Positions 41,427 through 52,304 are shown, counted from the stretch's first letter. The stretch: 55,698 bases of DNA from Actinomycetota bacterium (GCA_018268435.1 JAFDWP010000283.1:1-55698); one strand, 5' to 3'. The notes: generated by a model from the letters alone, not told the origin. Made by a program: numbers and translations.

Positions 41427-42365
41427 TCAGGGTGTCGCGGTCGGGCTCGGCGTGACGGTCGGGCTGGGCGAGCCGTAGTACGAGTCGCTCGCCACCGACA
41501 GCACGAACTGGCTGAACTCGGCGGCATCGGTGAGGGAGCCGGCGTAGACCTGGCCGTTCACCACGATCGTCGGGGCGCCGCTCAGCGCCTCCTTCTTCGA
41601 GCCCGGCAGCGGACCGTCGACAGCACGCTGCGTGACGTCCTTCACCCAGGAGTCGTAGGTGCCGTCCTCGACGCATCCCTGCATGCCCTCGGCATCCTTG
41701 ACGCCGCTGTCCACGGCGAGCTGGATGAGCTCCTTGTCGCTCTTGCCGTCGGTGTCCTGCTTGGGCTGGTCGATGAGCAGCGCGTGGTTGAAGGCGTAGA
41801 ACACGCCGGGCTGACGCGACGCGACGCACGCGGCGGCGGATGCCGCCCGCAGCGAGTACTTGGTGCCGTTCGAGTTCGCCGTGAGCAGCGCCACCGGGTG
41901 GTACGTCACGGTGGCCGCGTCCCCGTCGACCCAGGTGGCGAGCTGCTTCGCGTTGGCGCGCTCGAAGTCGCCGGCGCCCGGGGAGAGGTAGTCCACGTAC
42001 ACGTGGATGTCGACGGGGCCGGAGCTGGAGGTCGGGTCCGGAGTCGGCGAGGCGGACTCCCCGGCCGCCGTGGGGCTCGGGGTCGACGATCCGGCGCGCG
42101 CGGAGGCCAGATCCGCCTTCGTCACGATCACGCCGCCGTCGTTCAGGTTCGACGGGCTGAGCGACGGCTTCGACACGGCGGAGCCCACGGTCCAGGCCAC
42201 GGCACCGCCGGCCGCGCCGACCACGACGATCGCGGCGACCGCGATGATCACGCGTCGCATGATCCGGCTTCGGGACTGCTGGGCGTTCACCTGCTGGGCC
42301 TTCTCCCGCACGGCCGCACGCGAGTGCGAGGTCGTGGGGACGTTCGGCGTTTCGTCGCTCGACAT
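41427..42365 (-). CDS. DsbA-like thioredoxin-fold membrane protein lacking CxxC
   Basis: This 312-residue protein has a basic cytoplasmic start, one membrane helix (about 38-60), a Ser/Thr/Pro linker and an external DsbA-type thioredoxin domain (about 117-295). Where relatives have the redox CPxC, this protein reads YLSPGAG (127-132), with no cysteine. The remaining fold is kept, including GAPTIVVNGQVYAG with its cis-Pro. Two other Cys (180, 231) may form a disulfide. It cannot act as an ordinary oxidase; a binding or chaperone role is possible. The start follows AGAGGAA. Confidence 0.86.
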   Translation of the reverse strand: MSSDETPNVPTTSHSRAAVREKAQQVNAQQSRSRIMRRVIIAVAAIVVVGAAGGAVAWTVGSAVSKPSLSPSNLNDGGVIVTKADLASARAGSSTPSPTAAGESASPTPDPTSSSGPVDIHVYVDYLSPGAGDFERANAKQLATWVDGDAATVTYHPVALLTANSNGTKYSLRAASAAACVASRQPGVFYAFNHALLIDQPKQDTDGKSDKELIQLAVDSGVKDAEGMQGCVEDGTYDSWVKDVTQRAVDGPLPGSKKEALSGAPTIVVNGQVYAGSLTDAAEFSQFVLSVASDSYYGSPSPTVTPSPTATP

Positions 42366-42545
42366 CGTTCCTCTTGGTTCCTGGGGATGGGCATCCCGGT
42401 GTCCGACCGCCAACGGGCGCGGCTCAGGCACGGTCCGATGCTAGCCAGGCAGGCTGAGAAATGCCCAGACGAGCACTGACCGCTCCCTGCGAGAGCGACC
42501 TCAGCAAGCGCTCACCGGTCCGGTGGACCTCTCCGGAAGACTCAT

Positions 42546-42551
42546 GTCATA
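42546..42551 (+). promoter_or_regulatory. Predicted -10 box CATACT for the ABC ATPase gene
   Basis: CATACT about 97 nt before the ATG is the best -10 candidate. The leader then contains a hairpin (CCGGCA/TGCCGG, 42616-42633) that ends just before the GAAGGAG site. Confidence 0.35.
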
Positions 42552-42647
42552 CTGAACGCGGCCCGATGGCGGGCCACGGCGGGTTCACCCTCGTCGCTTT
42601 TTCACTACGGATCGTCCGGCACGTACCTGCCGGTGAAGGAGAAGACA

Positions 42648-43751
<1,104 letters not shown>

Positions 43752-43857
43752 CCATCCGATCGCGCGACGCGGCACGGGGGACATCCCTCGTGCCGCGTCG
43801 TCGTCTTCCCGTGGATCCGGGCAGGATCCCCGTGGCCACGAGCGCCGAGGAGCAGGC

Positions 43858-45162
43858 ATGAACGATGCGCTGAGCATCACCGCGAGCGCCGTGGATCCGG
43901 GGCTGCTGTCGCTGCCGTGGGCGCAGCCCCTGGCGAAATGGCCGTCCGAAGTGATCGTCTCGCTGCCGAAGGGGCTGTCCCGTCACCTGGTGCGCTTCGC
44001 CGACCTGAGCGGATCGGTCGTCGCCGTGAAGGAGACCACGGAGGAGATGGCCAGGCGCGAGTACGAGATGCTCGGCAACCTGGCGCGCCTGGACGTGCCG
44101 TGCGTGTCCCGGGTCGCGGTGATCGCGGGACGCACCGACGCGCGCGGCGCCGCCCTGCCCGCCGCCCTGGTCACCTCGCACCTGCGCTTCTCGATGCCCT
44201 ATCGCGCGCTGTTCACCCGGGTGCTGCGCCCGGACACCGCCACGCGGCTCGTGGACGCCCTCGCACTGCTGCTGGTGCGCCTGCACAACGTCGGCTTCTA
44301 CTGGGGCGACGTGTCGCTGTCGAATGCGCTGTTCCGACGGGACGCCGGGGCGTTCGCCGCGTACCTCGTCGACGCCGAGACCGGCGAGCTGCACGAGGAG
44401 GGGCTGACCGACGGGCAGCGCGCCTACGACCTCGACCTCGCTCGCACGAACATCGCCGGGGAGATCCTCGACCTCGCCGCCGGCGGTCGGCTCGAGAACG
44501 GCGTGGACGCCGTCGCGATCGCCGACGGCATCGTGTCGTCGTACCGCTCGCTGTGGGCGGCGCTGACCGAGCACGAGTCCTTCGCGGCCGGCGAGGCCTG
44601 GCGCATCACGGAGCGGGTGGAGCGCCTGAACGCGCTCGGCTTCGACATCGGCGAGATGTCGATCCAGACCACCGACGACGGCACCCGGGTCGAGATCGAA
44701 CCCAAGGTGGTCGACGCGGGTCATCATCAGCGCCGCCTCATCCGGCTGACCGGGCTCGACGTCGAGGAGAACCAGGCACGGCGGCTGCTGAACGACCTGG
44801 ACGAGTTCCGCGCCCGCTCCACCAAGCAGTGGGCCGACGAGGAGATGTACGCGCACGAGTGGCTGACGCGGGTGTTCGAGCCGGTGGTGCGCGCGATCCC
44901 CTACGACCTGCGCGCGAAGCTCGAGCCGGCCGAGGTGTTCCACCAGGTGCTGGAGCACCGCTGGTACATCTCGCAGGCGCAGGGCCGCTCGGTGCCGCTG
45001 GCCGAGGTGCTCACCTCGTACATCAACGACGTGCTGCGGCACCGCCGCGACGAGGCGACCATCATGGGTCCGCCGACCGAGACCATGTCGCTTCCGATCA
45101 TCACCGGAGCGGTCCCGGTCGGCGACGAGGATCCCGACGTCGACTGGCGGGATCTGGTCTGA
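43858..45162 (+). CDS. DUF4032 protein with kinase-like N-terminal region
   Basis: This 434-residue protein matches DUF4032. The first 250 residues look like a protein-kinase or LPS-kinase fold: VAVKETTEEMARREYEML (ATP lysine and Glu), HNVGFYWGDVSLSNALF (catalytic loop) and YLVDAET (metal-binding Asp). The C-terminal half is the family-specific domain. Kinase activity is not shown. GAGGAG precedes the ATG by 5 nt. The gene follows the ABC ATPase gene by 106 bp and may be separately transcribed. Confidence 0.87.
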   Translation: MNDALSITASAVDPGLLSLPWAQPLAKWPSEVIVSLPKGLSRHLVRFADLSGSVVAVKETTEEMARREYEMLGNLARLDVPCVSRVAVIAGRTDARGAALPAALVTSHLRFSMPYRALFTRVLRPDTATRLVDALALLLVRLHNVGFYWGDVSLSNALFRRDAGAFAAYLVDAETGELHEEGLTDGQRAYDLDLARTNIAGEILDLAAGGRLENGVDAVAIADGIVSSYRSLWAALTEHESFAAGEAWRITERVERLNALGFDIGEMSIQTTDDGTRVEIEPKVVDAGHHQRRLIRLTGLDVEENQARRLLNDLDEFRARSTKQWADEEMYAHEWLTRVFEPVVRAIPYDLRAKLEPAEVFHQVLEHRWYISQAQGRSVPLAEVLTSYINDVLRHRRDEATIMGPPTETMSLPIITGAVPVGDEDPDVDWRDLV

Positions 45163-45185
45163 GTCGGCGGGAGAGCCGCGGCGGA

Positions 45186-45827
45186 TCAGTAGCCGACCGT
45201 GAAACGCTCCCGGTGGTGGTTGCCCTGCTCGATCTCGTCGACGATCGCGATCGCGTAGTCGGCCCCGGAGATGTACGACTTCCCCTCGGCATCCTCGACC
45301 ACGACCTCGCCGCCGTCGCGGTAGGCGCCGGTGCGCTCACCGGCGACCCAGGCGCCGAACTCCTTCGGCGGGTGCACGTAGAACCAGTCCAGGTCCGCCG
45401 GGGAGTCCTGCAGGATCTCCAGCGAGTCCAGGCCGAACTTCGCCTCGTGGCGGTACTCCTCCGGCACGCCCAGGTCCCACAGCCGGGGACCGCCGGGAGC
45501 GCTGAGGCTGCCCATCGCGCCGCCCACGACGCCCAGCCGGGTCGGCGCGCCGGTCAGCACGCTCACCAGCCCGCGCAGCGCGTCGAGCCCGGCGTCGGCC
45601 ATGTCACCGCGGGGCGCGATGGCCGAGACCACCACGTCGGCGCCCGCGAACGTCGCCGCCAGGGTCGCCGCGTCGCGCACGTCCCCCTGCACGTAGTCGA
45701 CGCCCGCGATGCCCTCCGCGGGCACCGAGCGGGACACCGAGACCACCTCGTGTCCGCGCGATGCGGCCTCCGCGGCGATGTGACCGCCGGCGTAGCCGGT
45801 GCCTCCGATGACGATGATGCGAGCCAT
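45186..45827 (-). CDS. NAD(P)-binding reductase, atypical SDR/NmrA-like
   Basis: The 213-residue protein has an intact Rossmann motif (VIGGTGYAGGHIA) and the GADVVVSAIAP strand. It ends with ISGADYAIAIVDEIEQGNHHRERFTVGY, the usual tail of YwnB/BVR-B-like reductases. Typical length is 210-215. Substrate is unknown. GGAAGGAACG precedes the ATG. It converges with the DUF4032 gene. Confidence 0.9.
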   Translation of the reverse strand: MARIIVIGGTGYAGGHIAAEAASRGHEVVSVSRSVPAEGIAGVDYVQGDVRDAATLAATFAGADVVVSAIAPRGDMADAGLDALRGLVSVLTGAPTRLGVVGGAMGSLSAPGGPRLWDLGVPEEYRHEAKFGLDSLEILQDSPADLDWFYVHPPKEFGAWVAGERTGAYRDGGEVVVEDAEGKSYISGADYAIAIVDEIEQGNHHRERFTVGY

Positions 45828-45964
45828 GTGCGTTCCTTCCGTGCGCTGTCACAGGGGCACAAGGATCCACCGGGCACGGCTATTCCCCAACCCCCGGCAC
45901 CGTGCACGCACCGCGGCCTCCCGTGCGCTGTGCGTCATGAGGCGCCCGCGGAGATCCGCACGAG

Positions 45965-46051
45965 TGCGACGATCTGCACACCGTGCGACGATCCGCACAC
46001 GGATCCGGACGAATCGTGTGCGGATCGTCGCGACCTGTGCGGATCGTCGCG
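45965..46051. repeat. Four-copy palindromic cluster of TGCGACGATCCGCACAC
   Basis: Copies are at 45965-45981 and 45984-46000 (direct), 46016-46032 and 46036-46051 (inverted), so the cluster can form long cruciform or hairpin structures. One direct copy carries a C-to-T change. It lies between the rlmB stop and the reductase gene, in a 239-bp gap that otherwise shows nothing. Confidence 0.9.
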
Positions 46052-46066
46052 AGACCGGGATGGCTC

Positions 46067-47086
46067 TCAGGCCTGGGCGGCGCGGATGGTCGACACCTGG
46101 TACAGCGCGACGGATGCGGCGATCCCGGCGTTGAGCGACTCGGTCGCCGCGCTGATCGGGATGGACACGATCTGATCGCAGGTCTCGGTGACCAGGCGGG
46201 AGAGGCCCTTGCCCTCGGATCCGACCACGATCACGACCGGGCGGTCGGCGAGCTCCAGCGCGGGCAGTGACACGTCGCCGCCGCCGTCCAGGCCGAGCAC
46301 GAACACGCCCTGCTTCTTGAACTCCTTGAGCATGGTGGTGAGGTTCGCGGCGAGCGCGACCGGCAGGCGCGCGGCCGCCCCGGCGCTGGTCTTCCAGGCC
46401 GCGGAGTTCACGCTCGCCGAGCGGCGCTGCGGCAGGATCACGCCGTGCCCGCCGAACGCAGCCGTGGAGCGGATGATCGCACCGAGGTTGCGCGGGTCGG
46501 TGATGCCGTCGAGCGCGATGAACAGCGGGGTCTCGCCGCGATCGATCACCTGCTCCAGGAGGTCCTGCGGATGGGCGTACTCGTACGGCGGCACCTTGAG
46601 CGCCACACCCTGGTGCACGCCGTCGAAGCCGGCCATGCGGTCCAGCTCCTGCCGGGTGACCTCGAGCACCGGGATCTCCCGGTGCCGGGCGATCGCGAGC
46701 ATCTCCTTGACGCGGTCGTCCATCTCCACGCGCTGTGCGACGTACATCGTGGTGGCGGGGATCTTCGTGCGCAGCGCCTCGAGCACGGAGTTGCGCCCGG
46801 TCACGGTCTCGGTGTCGTTCGAGGCCGACGACGATGACACGCGGCGGTTCGGGTTGGAACCTCCCGGCGTCCGCTGCCCCGGCTTCTGGCCGACGCGACC
46901 CTTCCCGCCCGCCGCGGCGTAGCGCTCCTGCGCCGCCTTGCGCTTGCCTGCGACGTGCCAGGCGCGATCCTCGGCCTTGGGGGTGTTGCCGCGCCCCTCG
47001 AGCGCCTTGCGGCCGTTGCCGCCGGTGCCCTTGGTGGCACCCTTCTTCTTGCTGTTGCCCGCTCCGGGGCGGCTCGGCTTAGCCAT
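46067..47086 (-). CDS. rlmB: 23S rRNA (guanosine-2'-O-)-methyltransferase, RlmB type
   Basis: The 339-residue SPOUT methyltransferase modifies a conserved 23S rRNA guanosine with AdoMet. Family motifs are [35 protein letters not shown] and [20 protein letters not shown]. The first 90 residues are a basic, low-complexity extension typical of actinobacterial members. The start overlaps the cysS stop by 8 bp, and both genes form one operon. Confidence 0.95.
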   Translation of the reverse strand: MAKPSRPGAGNSKKKGATKGTGGNGRKALEGRGNTPKAEDRAWHVAGKRKAAQERYAAAGGKGRVGQKPGQRTPGGSNPNRRVSSSSASNDTETVTGRNSVLEALRTKIPATTMYVAQRVEMDDRVKEMLAIARHREIPVLEVTRQELDRMAGFDGVHQGVALKVPPYEYAHPQDLLEQVIDRGETPLFIALDGITDPRNLGAIIRSTAAFGGHGVILPQRRSASVNSAAWKTSAGAAARLPVALAANLTTMLKEFKKQGVFVLGLDGGGDVSLPALELADRPVVIVVGSEGKGLSRLVTETCDQIVSIPISAATESLNAGIAASVALYQVSTIRAAQA

Positions 47087-48530
47087 CGATGCTCCAATGA
47101 GTTCCGTCTGGAGTGTCCTCCAGGGTGATGCCCGCCGCACCGATCGCATCACGGATGCGGTCGGCGGCGGGCCAGTCCTTGTCGGCGCGCGCCTGCGCAC
47201 GTTGGGTGATCATCGCGTGGACAAGGGCGTCCAGCGCGGCGCTGGTCTTGGTGTCGGATCCGGTCGCCTGCCACTCGGGCGAGAGCGGGTCGATGCCGAG
47301 CACCTCGGTCATCGCGCGCACCTCGAGCAGCGCCCGCTCGGCGGTCGCGTCGTCGCCGTCGTCGAGCGCCTGGTTGCCGCGCCGCACCCGGTCGTGCAGC
47401 ACCGCGAGCGCCTGCGGCACTCCGAGGTCGTCGTCCATCGCACGCGCGAAGGCCTCGGGGATGAGCGGGATGTACTGGACCTCGTCGGCGGACGACGCGG
47501 CGTCCGCCGACCGACGCGCCGCGTTCCGGTCGGCGGCGATCCGCGCGCGCTCCAGGAAGTTCCGGATCCGGCCCAGCGCCGCCTCCGCCTCGGTCCACGA
47601 CGAGTCGGAGAGGTCGAGGCTCGACCGGTAGTGCGCGGCGGCGAGCGCGTAGCGCACGACGAGCGGGTCGTGCCGGGCGAGCACGTCCGCGGCGAGGGTG
47701 AAGTTGCCGAGCGACTTCGACATCTTCTGCCCGTCCACGGTGACCAGGCCGTTGTGCACCCAGTACCGCGCGAAGCCGTCTCCGGCCGCGGTGGACTGGG
47801 CGAGCTCGTTCTCGTGATGCGGGAACCGCAGATCCAGGCCGCCGCCGTGGATGTCGAAGTCCGGTCCCAGGTAGCGGCGTGCCATGGCGGAGCACTCGAT
47901 GTGCCAGCCCGGCCGCCCGGCGCCCCAGGGCGAGTCCCAGGTCGCGTCCGCCGGCTCCTCCGGCTTGGCGCCCTTCCACAGCGCGAAGTCCTGCGGCGAG
48001 CGCTTGCCGCGCGGATCCGCGTCCTCCGCGGCCTCCATGGCGTCGACGGACTGGTGCGTGAGGTCGCCGTACCCCGACCACGACCGCACATCGAAGTACA
48101 CGTCGCCGGAGCCGTCGGCCGCCGGATACGCGTGCCCGCGCTCGATGAGGGCAGCGATCAGCTCCTGCATCTGCGGGATGGAGGCCGTCGCCCGGGGCTC
48201 GTAGCTGGGCGGCAGGATCCCCACCGCGGCATAGGCGGCGGAGAACTCCTGCTCCATGCGGTACGCGAGAGCCCACCACGGCTCGGCGGCGGTCGCGTTG
48301 GCGAGCACCTTGTCATCGATGTCGGTGACGTTGCGCACGAAGGTGACGCGCTCGTATCGGCGCTGCAGCCAGCGCCGCAGCAGATCGAAGCTCAGGGCCG
48401 CGCGGACGTGCCCGATGTGCGGGCCGGACTGCACGGTGGGTCCGCACACGTACATCGTCACGTTCGAGGGGTCGAGCGGGACGAAGTCGCGCAGTTCCTG
48501 CGCGCGCGTGTCATGGAGGCGGATCGTCAC
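47079..48530 (-). CDS. cysS: Cysteinyl-tRNA synthetase
   Basis: The 483-residue class I enzyme charges tRNA-Cys. It carries the zinc ligand Cys in [15 protein letters not shown], which holds the HIGH motif, and the [10 protein letters not shown] loop (KMSKS). Length is normal. The GTG start has a TAGGCT box 6 nt upstream on the minus strand, suggesting a leaderless start of the cysS-rlmB operon. The order cysS-rlmB after ispDF is conserved in Actinobacteria. Confidence 0.96.
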   Translation of the reverse strand: MTIRLHDTRAQELRDFVPLDPSNVTMYVCGPTVQSGPHIGHVRAALSFDLLRRWLQRRYERVTFVRNVTDIDDKVLANATAAEPWWALAYRMEQEFSAAYAAVGILPPSYEPRATASIPQMQELIAALIERGHAYPAADGSGDVYFDVRSWSGYGDLTHQSVDAMEAAEDADPRGKRSPQDFALWKGAKPEEPADATWDSPWGAGRPGWHIECSAMARRYLGPDFDIHGGGLDLRFPHHENELAQSTAAGDGFARYWVHNGLVTVDGQKMSKSLGNFTLAADVLARHDPLVVRYALAAAHYRSSLDLSDSSWTEAEAALGRIRNFLERARIAADRNAARRSADAASSADEVQYIPLIPEAFARAMDDDLGVPQALAVLHDRVRRGNQALDDGDDATAERALLEVRAMTEVLGIDPLSPEWQATGSDTKTSAALDALVHAMITQRAQARADKDWPAADRIRDAIGAAGITLEDTPDGTHWSIDG

Positions 48531-48536
48531 CGCACA

Positions 48537-48542
48537 AGCCTA
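48537..48542 (-). promoter_or_regulatory. Predicted -10 box TAGGCT for cysS
   Basis: On the minus strand TAGGCT ends 6 nt before the GTG start at 48530. Confidence 0.45.
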
Positions 48543-48575
48543 CCGGGGCGGATCTGACAGTTTCGGGGCGGCAGT

Positions 48576-49553
48576 TCAGGGGCGGAGCAGGATCTTCCCC
48601 TCACGCCCGGCGCGCAGGGTGCGCTCCGACGCCTCGCCGATCTGCTCGAACGGCAGGACCGCGTCCACCGGCAGGGTGAGCGCGCCGTCGCGCAGGTGTT
48701 GCAGCAGCTCGCCGAACAGGGCTCCGCGCTGCTCGGCTGGCATGGCGGCGGCGACCTTGGAGCCCCAGAAGCCGCGCACGGTGAGCTGCTGGAAGATCAC
48801 GTCGCCCGAGGAGATCCGCATGGTCGGCGACGCCATCGCCCCGAACACGACCATCAGGCCGCGCTCGCCCAGCATCGCGGCGATCTGACCGCTGCCGTCA
48901 CCGCCGACGGAGTCGATCCCGGCGCGGATCGCGGCGTCCCCCACGAGCGCCCCGACCTGCTGCTGCCAGTCGTCGGCGTCGGTCGCCACGACGTTCGCGA
49001 CGCCCTGCGCAGCGAGCTCCGCGACGCCCTCGGCACGGCGCACCAGGCTGACCACGTGCACGCCGCGCGCGGCGGCGAGCTGGGCCACCATGCGGCCGAC
49101 CGCGCCGTTCGCGGCGTTCTGGATCATCCAGTCACCGGGGCTCAGCTCCAGCGAGTCCAGCACGCTGATGGCGCTGAACGGCATGGATCCGAGCTGCGCG
49201 GCCTGCTCGTCGGACACGTCGTCGGGAACGGGGATGAGGCCCGCGGCCCGTGCGAGCACGTACTCCGCCCAGGCGCCGAACGCACCCGCGACGGTCACCC
49301 GGCGGCCGAGCAGCGCCTCGTCCACCCCGGCGCCGACGGCATCGACAACGCCCACCGCCTCCGTGCCGGAGCGGGCGGGCAGCTCGGGCTTGTAGCCGTA
49401 GAGGCCGCGCACGGTGAGCAGGTCGTGGTTGTGCACGGTCGCGAGCAGCACCCGCAGGCGCACCTGCCCTGGCCCGGGGTCGGGCAGCGGAACGTCCTGG
49501 ACGGACATGACCTCGGCGGGATCCCCGAAGGAGGAGTGGACGAGTGCGCGCAT
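48576..49553 (-). CDS. Zinc-independent quinone oxidoreductase, MDR family
   Basis: The 325-residue protein has the GroES-like N-terminal domain (GTEAVGVVDAVGAGVD) and a Rossmann domain (NAANGAVGRMVAQLAAARG). No structural-zinc cysteine cluster is seen, which points to the NADPH:quinone reductase or enoyl-reductase branch of the medium-chain dehydrogenases. GAGAGGG precedes the ATG. It lies between cysS and ispDF, interrupting an order that is otherwise conserved. Confidence 0.9.
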   Translation of the reverse strand: MRALVHSSFGDPAEVMSVQDVPLPDPGPGQVRLRVLLATVHNHDLLTVRGLYGYKPELPARSGTEAVGVVDAVGAGVDEALLGRRVTVAGAFGAWAEYVLARAAGLIPVPDDVSDEQAAQLGSMPFSAISVLDSLELSPGDWMIQNAANGAVGRMVAQLAAARGVHVVSLVRRAEGVAELAAQGVANVVATDADDWQQQVGALVGDAAIRAGIDSVGGDGSGQIAAMLGERGLMVVFGAMASPTMRISSGDVIFQQLTVRGFWGSKVAAAMPAEQRGALFGELLQHLRDGALTLPVDAVLPFEQIGEASERTLRAGREGKILLRP

Positions 49554-49662
49554 GACGAGACCCTCTCTGCAGCGACGGCGATGCGGCGGATCGCCGCGTC
49601 CCCAGCGTAAGCACGTGCGCGCGGCGGCGGACCGGAATCCGGACGATCCCGTGACCGCGGAT

Positions 49663-50907
49663 TCAGCGGCGGGCGATGCGATGCACGAGCGCGACCGCCG
49701 TGACCGCGATCCCCTCGCCGCGCCCCGGGAAGCCCAGCCCGTCGGTCGTCGTCGCCGACACCGCGACCGGAGCGCCGCCGAGGGCCGTCGACAGCGCCTG
49801 CTCCGCCTCCGCCCGGCGCGCGCTGAACCGCGGCCGGTTGCCCTGGAACTGCACCGAGACGTTGCCCACGGCGAAACCGGCCTCGGCGAGGATCTGGGCG
49901 GTGCGGGCGAGGAAGACGTCCCCGTGCGCGCCCGAGTACTCGGGGTGGGCGGTGCCGAAGTGCTGCCCGATGTCGCCGAGACCCGCCGCGCCCAGCAGCG
50001 CGTCGACGATCGCGTGCGCCACGGCGTCGCCGTCGGAGTGCCCCTCCAGCGCGGGCTCGCCGGGCCAGTCCAGGCCGGCGAGGCGCAGCGTGCCCCCCGC
50101 GGCGAAGGCGTGCACGTCGGTGCCGATGCCGATGCGCGGGACGACCGGTCCCTCGACGTGTTCGGGGAGCGGGATCGCGGATCCGGTCCGGGGAGCCGAG
50201 GCGGAGAGGATCATGCGGGCGCGCTCCAGGTCGTGCGGGGTCGTGATCTTGAAGGCCTCGTCGGATCCGGGGACGTGGCGCACCGCTCCCCCGGCGGCGG
50301 CGAACAGCGCGGCGTCGTCGGTGTGATCGGCGCCCTCCTGCTCGGCACGCGCGTAGGCGGCCTCGAGCGCGGCGCGCGGGAAGCCCTGCGGCGTCTGCGC
50401 CGCGGCGAGCTCCGCGCGGTCCACCGGGGCGACGACGGCGCCGCCCTGCACGCGCTTGAGGGTGTCCACGACCGGCAGCGCCGGGATCACTCCGCGGCCG
50501 GAGACGACGGACTGCGCGACCGCGGCGATCTGCGCGGACGGTGTCAGCGCACGGGCCGCGTCGTGCACGAGCACCACGTCGATGCCGTCGTCGAGCGCCG
50601 CAAGGCCCGCGGCCACGGAGCGCTGCCGGGTGTCGCCGCCGGCCACCACGCGCGCCGCACGCCCGGCGGCCATCGCCGCGGCCTCCGTCTCGCGTCCGGC
50701 GGGCACGACGAGGATCACCTGCGCCGGCCCCGCGGCGAAGACGCCGTCGAGGGCGTGCTGCAGGATCGTGCGCTCGTCCAGCCGCACGAACGCCTTCGGC
50801 GCACCGGCGGCGAGTCGGGTGCCGGACCCCGCGGCCACCACGATCACGGCGGTGCGTGCCAGCGGCGGGAGGGGGCTGGTCCCCGAGGGCTCTCGAACGG
50901 CGGTCAC
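49663..50907 (-). CDS. ispDF: Bifunctional IspD/IspF (MEP pathway)
   Basis: This 414-residue fusion carries two MEP-pathway enzymes. Residues about 18-235 form IspD, with the CTP-binding AAGSGTRL and HDAAR motifs. Residues about 256-412 form IspF, with metal ligands in GIGTDVHAF (Asp264, His266) and [12 protein letters not shown]. Together they make isoprenoid precursors from 2-C-methyl-erythritol 4-phosphate; IspE is elsewhere. The GTG start has a TAACGT box 6 nt upstream. It lies after carD, as in M. tuberculosis where the two enzymes are separate genes. Confidence 0.96.
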   Translation of the reverse strand: MTAVREPSGTSPLPPLARTAVIVVAAGSGTRLAAGAPKAFVRLDERTILQHALDGVFAAGPAQVILVVPAGRETEAAAMAAGRAARVVAGGDTRQRSVAAGLAALDDGIDVVLVHDAARALTPSAQIAAVAQSVVSGRGVIPALPVVDTLKRVQGGAVVAPVDRAELAAAQTPQGFPRAALEAAYARAEQEGADHTDDAALFAAAGGAVRHVPGSDEAFKITTPHDLERARMILSASAPRTGSAIPLPEHVEGPVVPRIGIGTDVHAFAAGGTLRLAGLDWPGEPALEGHSDGDAVAHAIVDALLGAAGLGDIGQHFGTAHPEYSGAHGDVFLARTAQILAEAGFAVGNVSVQFQGNRPRFSARRAEAEQALSTALGGAPVAVSATTTDGLGFPGRGEGIAVTAVALVHRIARR

Positions 50908-50913
50908 GCTCTC

Positions 50914-50919
50914 ACGTTA
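50914..50919 (-). promoter_or_regulatory. Predicted -10 box TAACGT for ispDF
   Basis: On the minus strand TAACGT ends 6 nt before the GTG start at 50907, and the carD terminator lies just upstream, so ispDF probably has its own leaderless transcript. Confidence 0.5.
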
Positions 50920-50988
50920 GCGCCGGATCCTGCGCCGGGTCGGCCCGGATCCTGGCCGTCCGGCCCCCGACGCGGACGCCCCCGAGCA

Positions 50989-51030
50989 CGACGAAGGGGT
51001 GGACGCCCTGCGGCGCCCACCCCTTCGTCG
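50989..51030 (-). terminator. Hairpin downstream of carD
   Basis: Two 19-nt arms (50989-51007 and 51012-51030) pair with a single mismatch around a 4-nt loop, 7 bp past the carD stop. Confidence 0.8.
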
Positions 51031-51037
51031 ACAGAGC

Positions 51038-51520
51038 TCAGGAGGCGAGGACCTCGTCGAGCAGCGAGCCGGCCTTCTCCTCGTCGACCTTCTCCGCGAG
51101 CGCGAGCTCGGAGGTGAGGATCTGACGGGCCTTCGCCAGCATGCGCTTCTCGCCGGCCGACAGCCCGCGGTCCTGGTCGCGGCGCCACAGGTCGCGGACG
51201 ACCTCGCTGACCTTGATCACATCGCCCGAGGCGAGCTTCTCCAGGTTCGCCTTGTAGCGGCGCGACCAGTTGGTCGGCTCCTCGGTGAACGGGGCGCGGA
51301 GCACCTCGAAGACCCGGTCCAGGCCTTCCTGGCCGATCACGTCGCGCACGCCGACCAGGTCGACGTTCTCCGCAGGCACCTCGATGATGAGGTCTCCCTG
51401 CGTGACGTTCAGCTTCAGGTACTTCTTGGTCTCACCCTTGATCACGCGGTCCTTGACCTCGATGATCGTTGCGGCGCCGTGGTGCGGATAGACCACGGTC
51501 TCACCAACCTCAAAAAGCAT
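51038..51520 (-). CDS. carD: CarD-family RNA polymerase-binding regulator
   Basis: The 160-residue protein has the N-terminal Tudor-like RNA-polymerase-interaction domain ([17 protein letters not shown]) and a C-terminal helical domain that contacts the promoter bubble. It contains the Trp in [11 protein letters not shown] that stacks into the -10 upstream edge. CarD stabilises open complexes and is essential in mycobacteria. The ATG at 51520 follows GAAAGGA. Its position before ispDF is conserved. Confidence 0.96.
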   Translation of the reverse strand: MLFEVGETVVYPHHGAATIIEVKDRVIKGETKKYLKLNVTQGDLIIEVPAENVDLVGVRDVIGQEGLDRVFEVLRAPFTEEPTNWSRRYKANLEKLASGDVIKVSEVVRDLWRRDQDRGLSAGEKRMLAKARQILTSELALAEKVDEEKAGSLLDEVLAS

Positions 51521-51645
51521 AAAGTCGTGTCCTTTCGGCAACCTCCAGGATACCACAGCGCGCATGCGCTAAGGTTCGCGCCCCCTCTCCGCCGTGCTCT
51601 CCCCCGCTCGAGCGAGGCGAGCCGTGGGATGACCCCGCGTTCCCC

Positions 51646-51651
51646 TAGAAT
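51646..51651 (+). promoter_or_regulatory. Predicted -10 box TAGAAT for the lipoprotein gene
   Basis: TAGAAT lies 35 nt before the GTG start, and a GGAGGA ribosome binding site (51678-51683) follows, so this transcript has a normal leader. Confidence 0.5.
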
Positions 51652-51686
51652 GGTGCTGGATCATCACGTGAATTGTTGGAGGACCC

Positions 51687-52238
51687 GTGAAAACGCGCCT
51701 TGCTGCGTCCCTCGCCATCAGCGCGCTCGTCATCGTCGGTGCCAGCGGGTGCTCGATGATCGCGCCGCAGGCGACCACGATCGACTACTCCGCCTCCGAC
51801 GGCGCGAACGTGCCCAAGAGCGGACCGATCGAGGTCCGCAACGCCTTCTTCGTCGTCGACGAGGCGGGCACCACCGGCAACCTCATCGCCGGCCTGGTGA
51901 ACACCACCTCAGACTCCGCGACGATCCACATCTCGGTTGGTGACGGTCCCGGTCAGAGCGTGCGCATCCCGGGCCAGAAGTCAGTGAGCCTCGGCGGCGA
52001 CGAGTCCCTGCCGCTGACCTTCGAGGGCCTCGACACCAAGGCGGGCAAGACCGTCGACGTCTACTTCCAGTCCGGCGATGCGGAGGGTGTCAAGTACGCG
52101 ATCCCCGTGCTCGACGGCACGCTCCCCTACTACTCGACGCTGGTGCCCACGCCGCCGGCGAGCCCGAGCCCGGCCTCGACCCCGGTCGCGCCGGCCGTCG
52201 AGCCGACCCCGACCGCGAGCGAGACGCCGGTCGGCTGA
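51687..52238 (+). CDS. Secreted lipoprotein, unknown function
   Basis: This 183-residue product has a signal peptide ending in the lipobox VGASGC (Cys22), so it should be lipidated and attached to the outer face of the membrane. The mature part is a beta-rich domain (EVRNAFFVVDEAGTTGNLIAGLVN) reminiscent of copper-chaperone-like folds but without a Met/His metal set. The C-terminus is a Pro/Thr/Ser-rich linker. Function unknown. GTG follows GGAGGA. Confidence 0.87.
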   Translation: MKTRLAASLAISALVIVGASGCSMIAPQATTIDYSASDGANVPKSGPIEVRNAFFVVDEAGTTGNLIAGLVNTTSDSATIHISVGDGPGQSVRIPGQKSVSLGGDESLPLTFEGLDTKAGKTVDVYFQSGDAEGVKYAIPVLDGTLPYYSTLVPTPPASPSPASTPVAPAVEPTPTASETPVG

Positions 52239-52254
52239 GTCGACAGCGCTTTTC

Positions 52255-52295
52255 GCGGAAGGCCCCCGGATCCCTCGGATCCGGGGGCCTTCCGC
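52255..52295. terminator. Bidirectional hairpin between lipoprotein and regX3 genes
   Basis: GCGGAAGGCCCCCGGATCC and its complement form a 19-bp stem with a 3-nt loop, suited to end both convergent transcripts. Confidence 0.85.
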
Positions 52296-52304
52296 ATCGG
52301 CCGA

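Noticed and set aside
45965..46051. CRISPR array
   Set aside because: The repeats are inverted as well as direct, the gaps are not unique spacers, and no cas genes are present.
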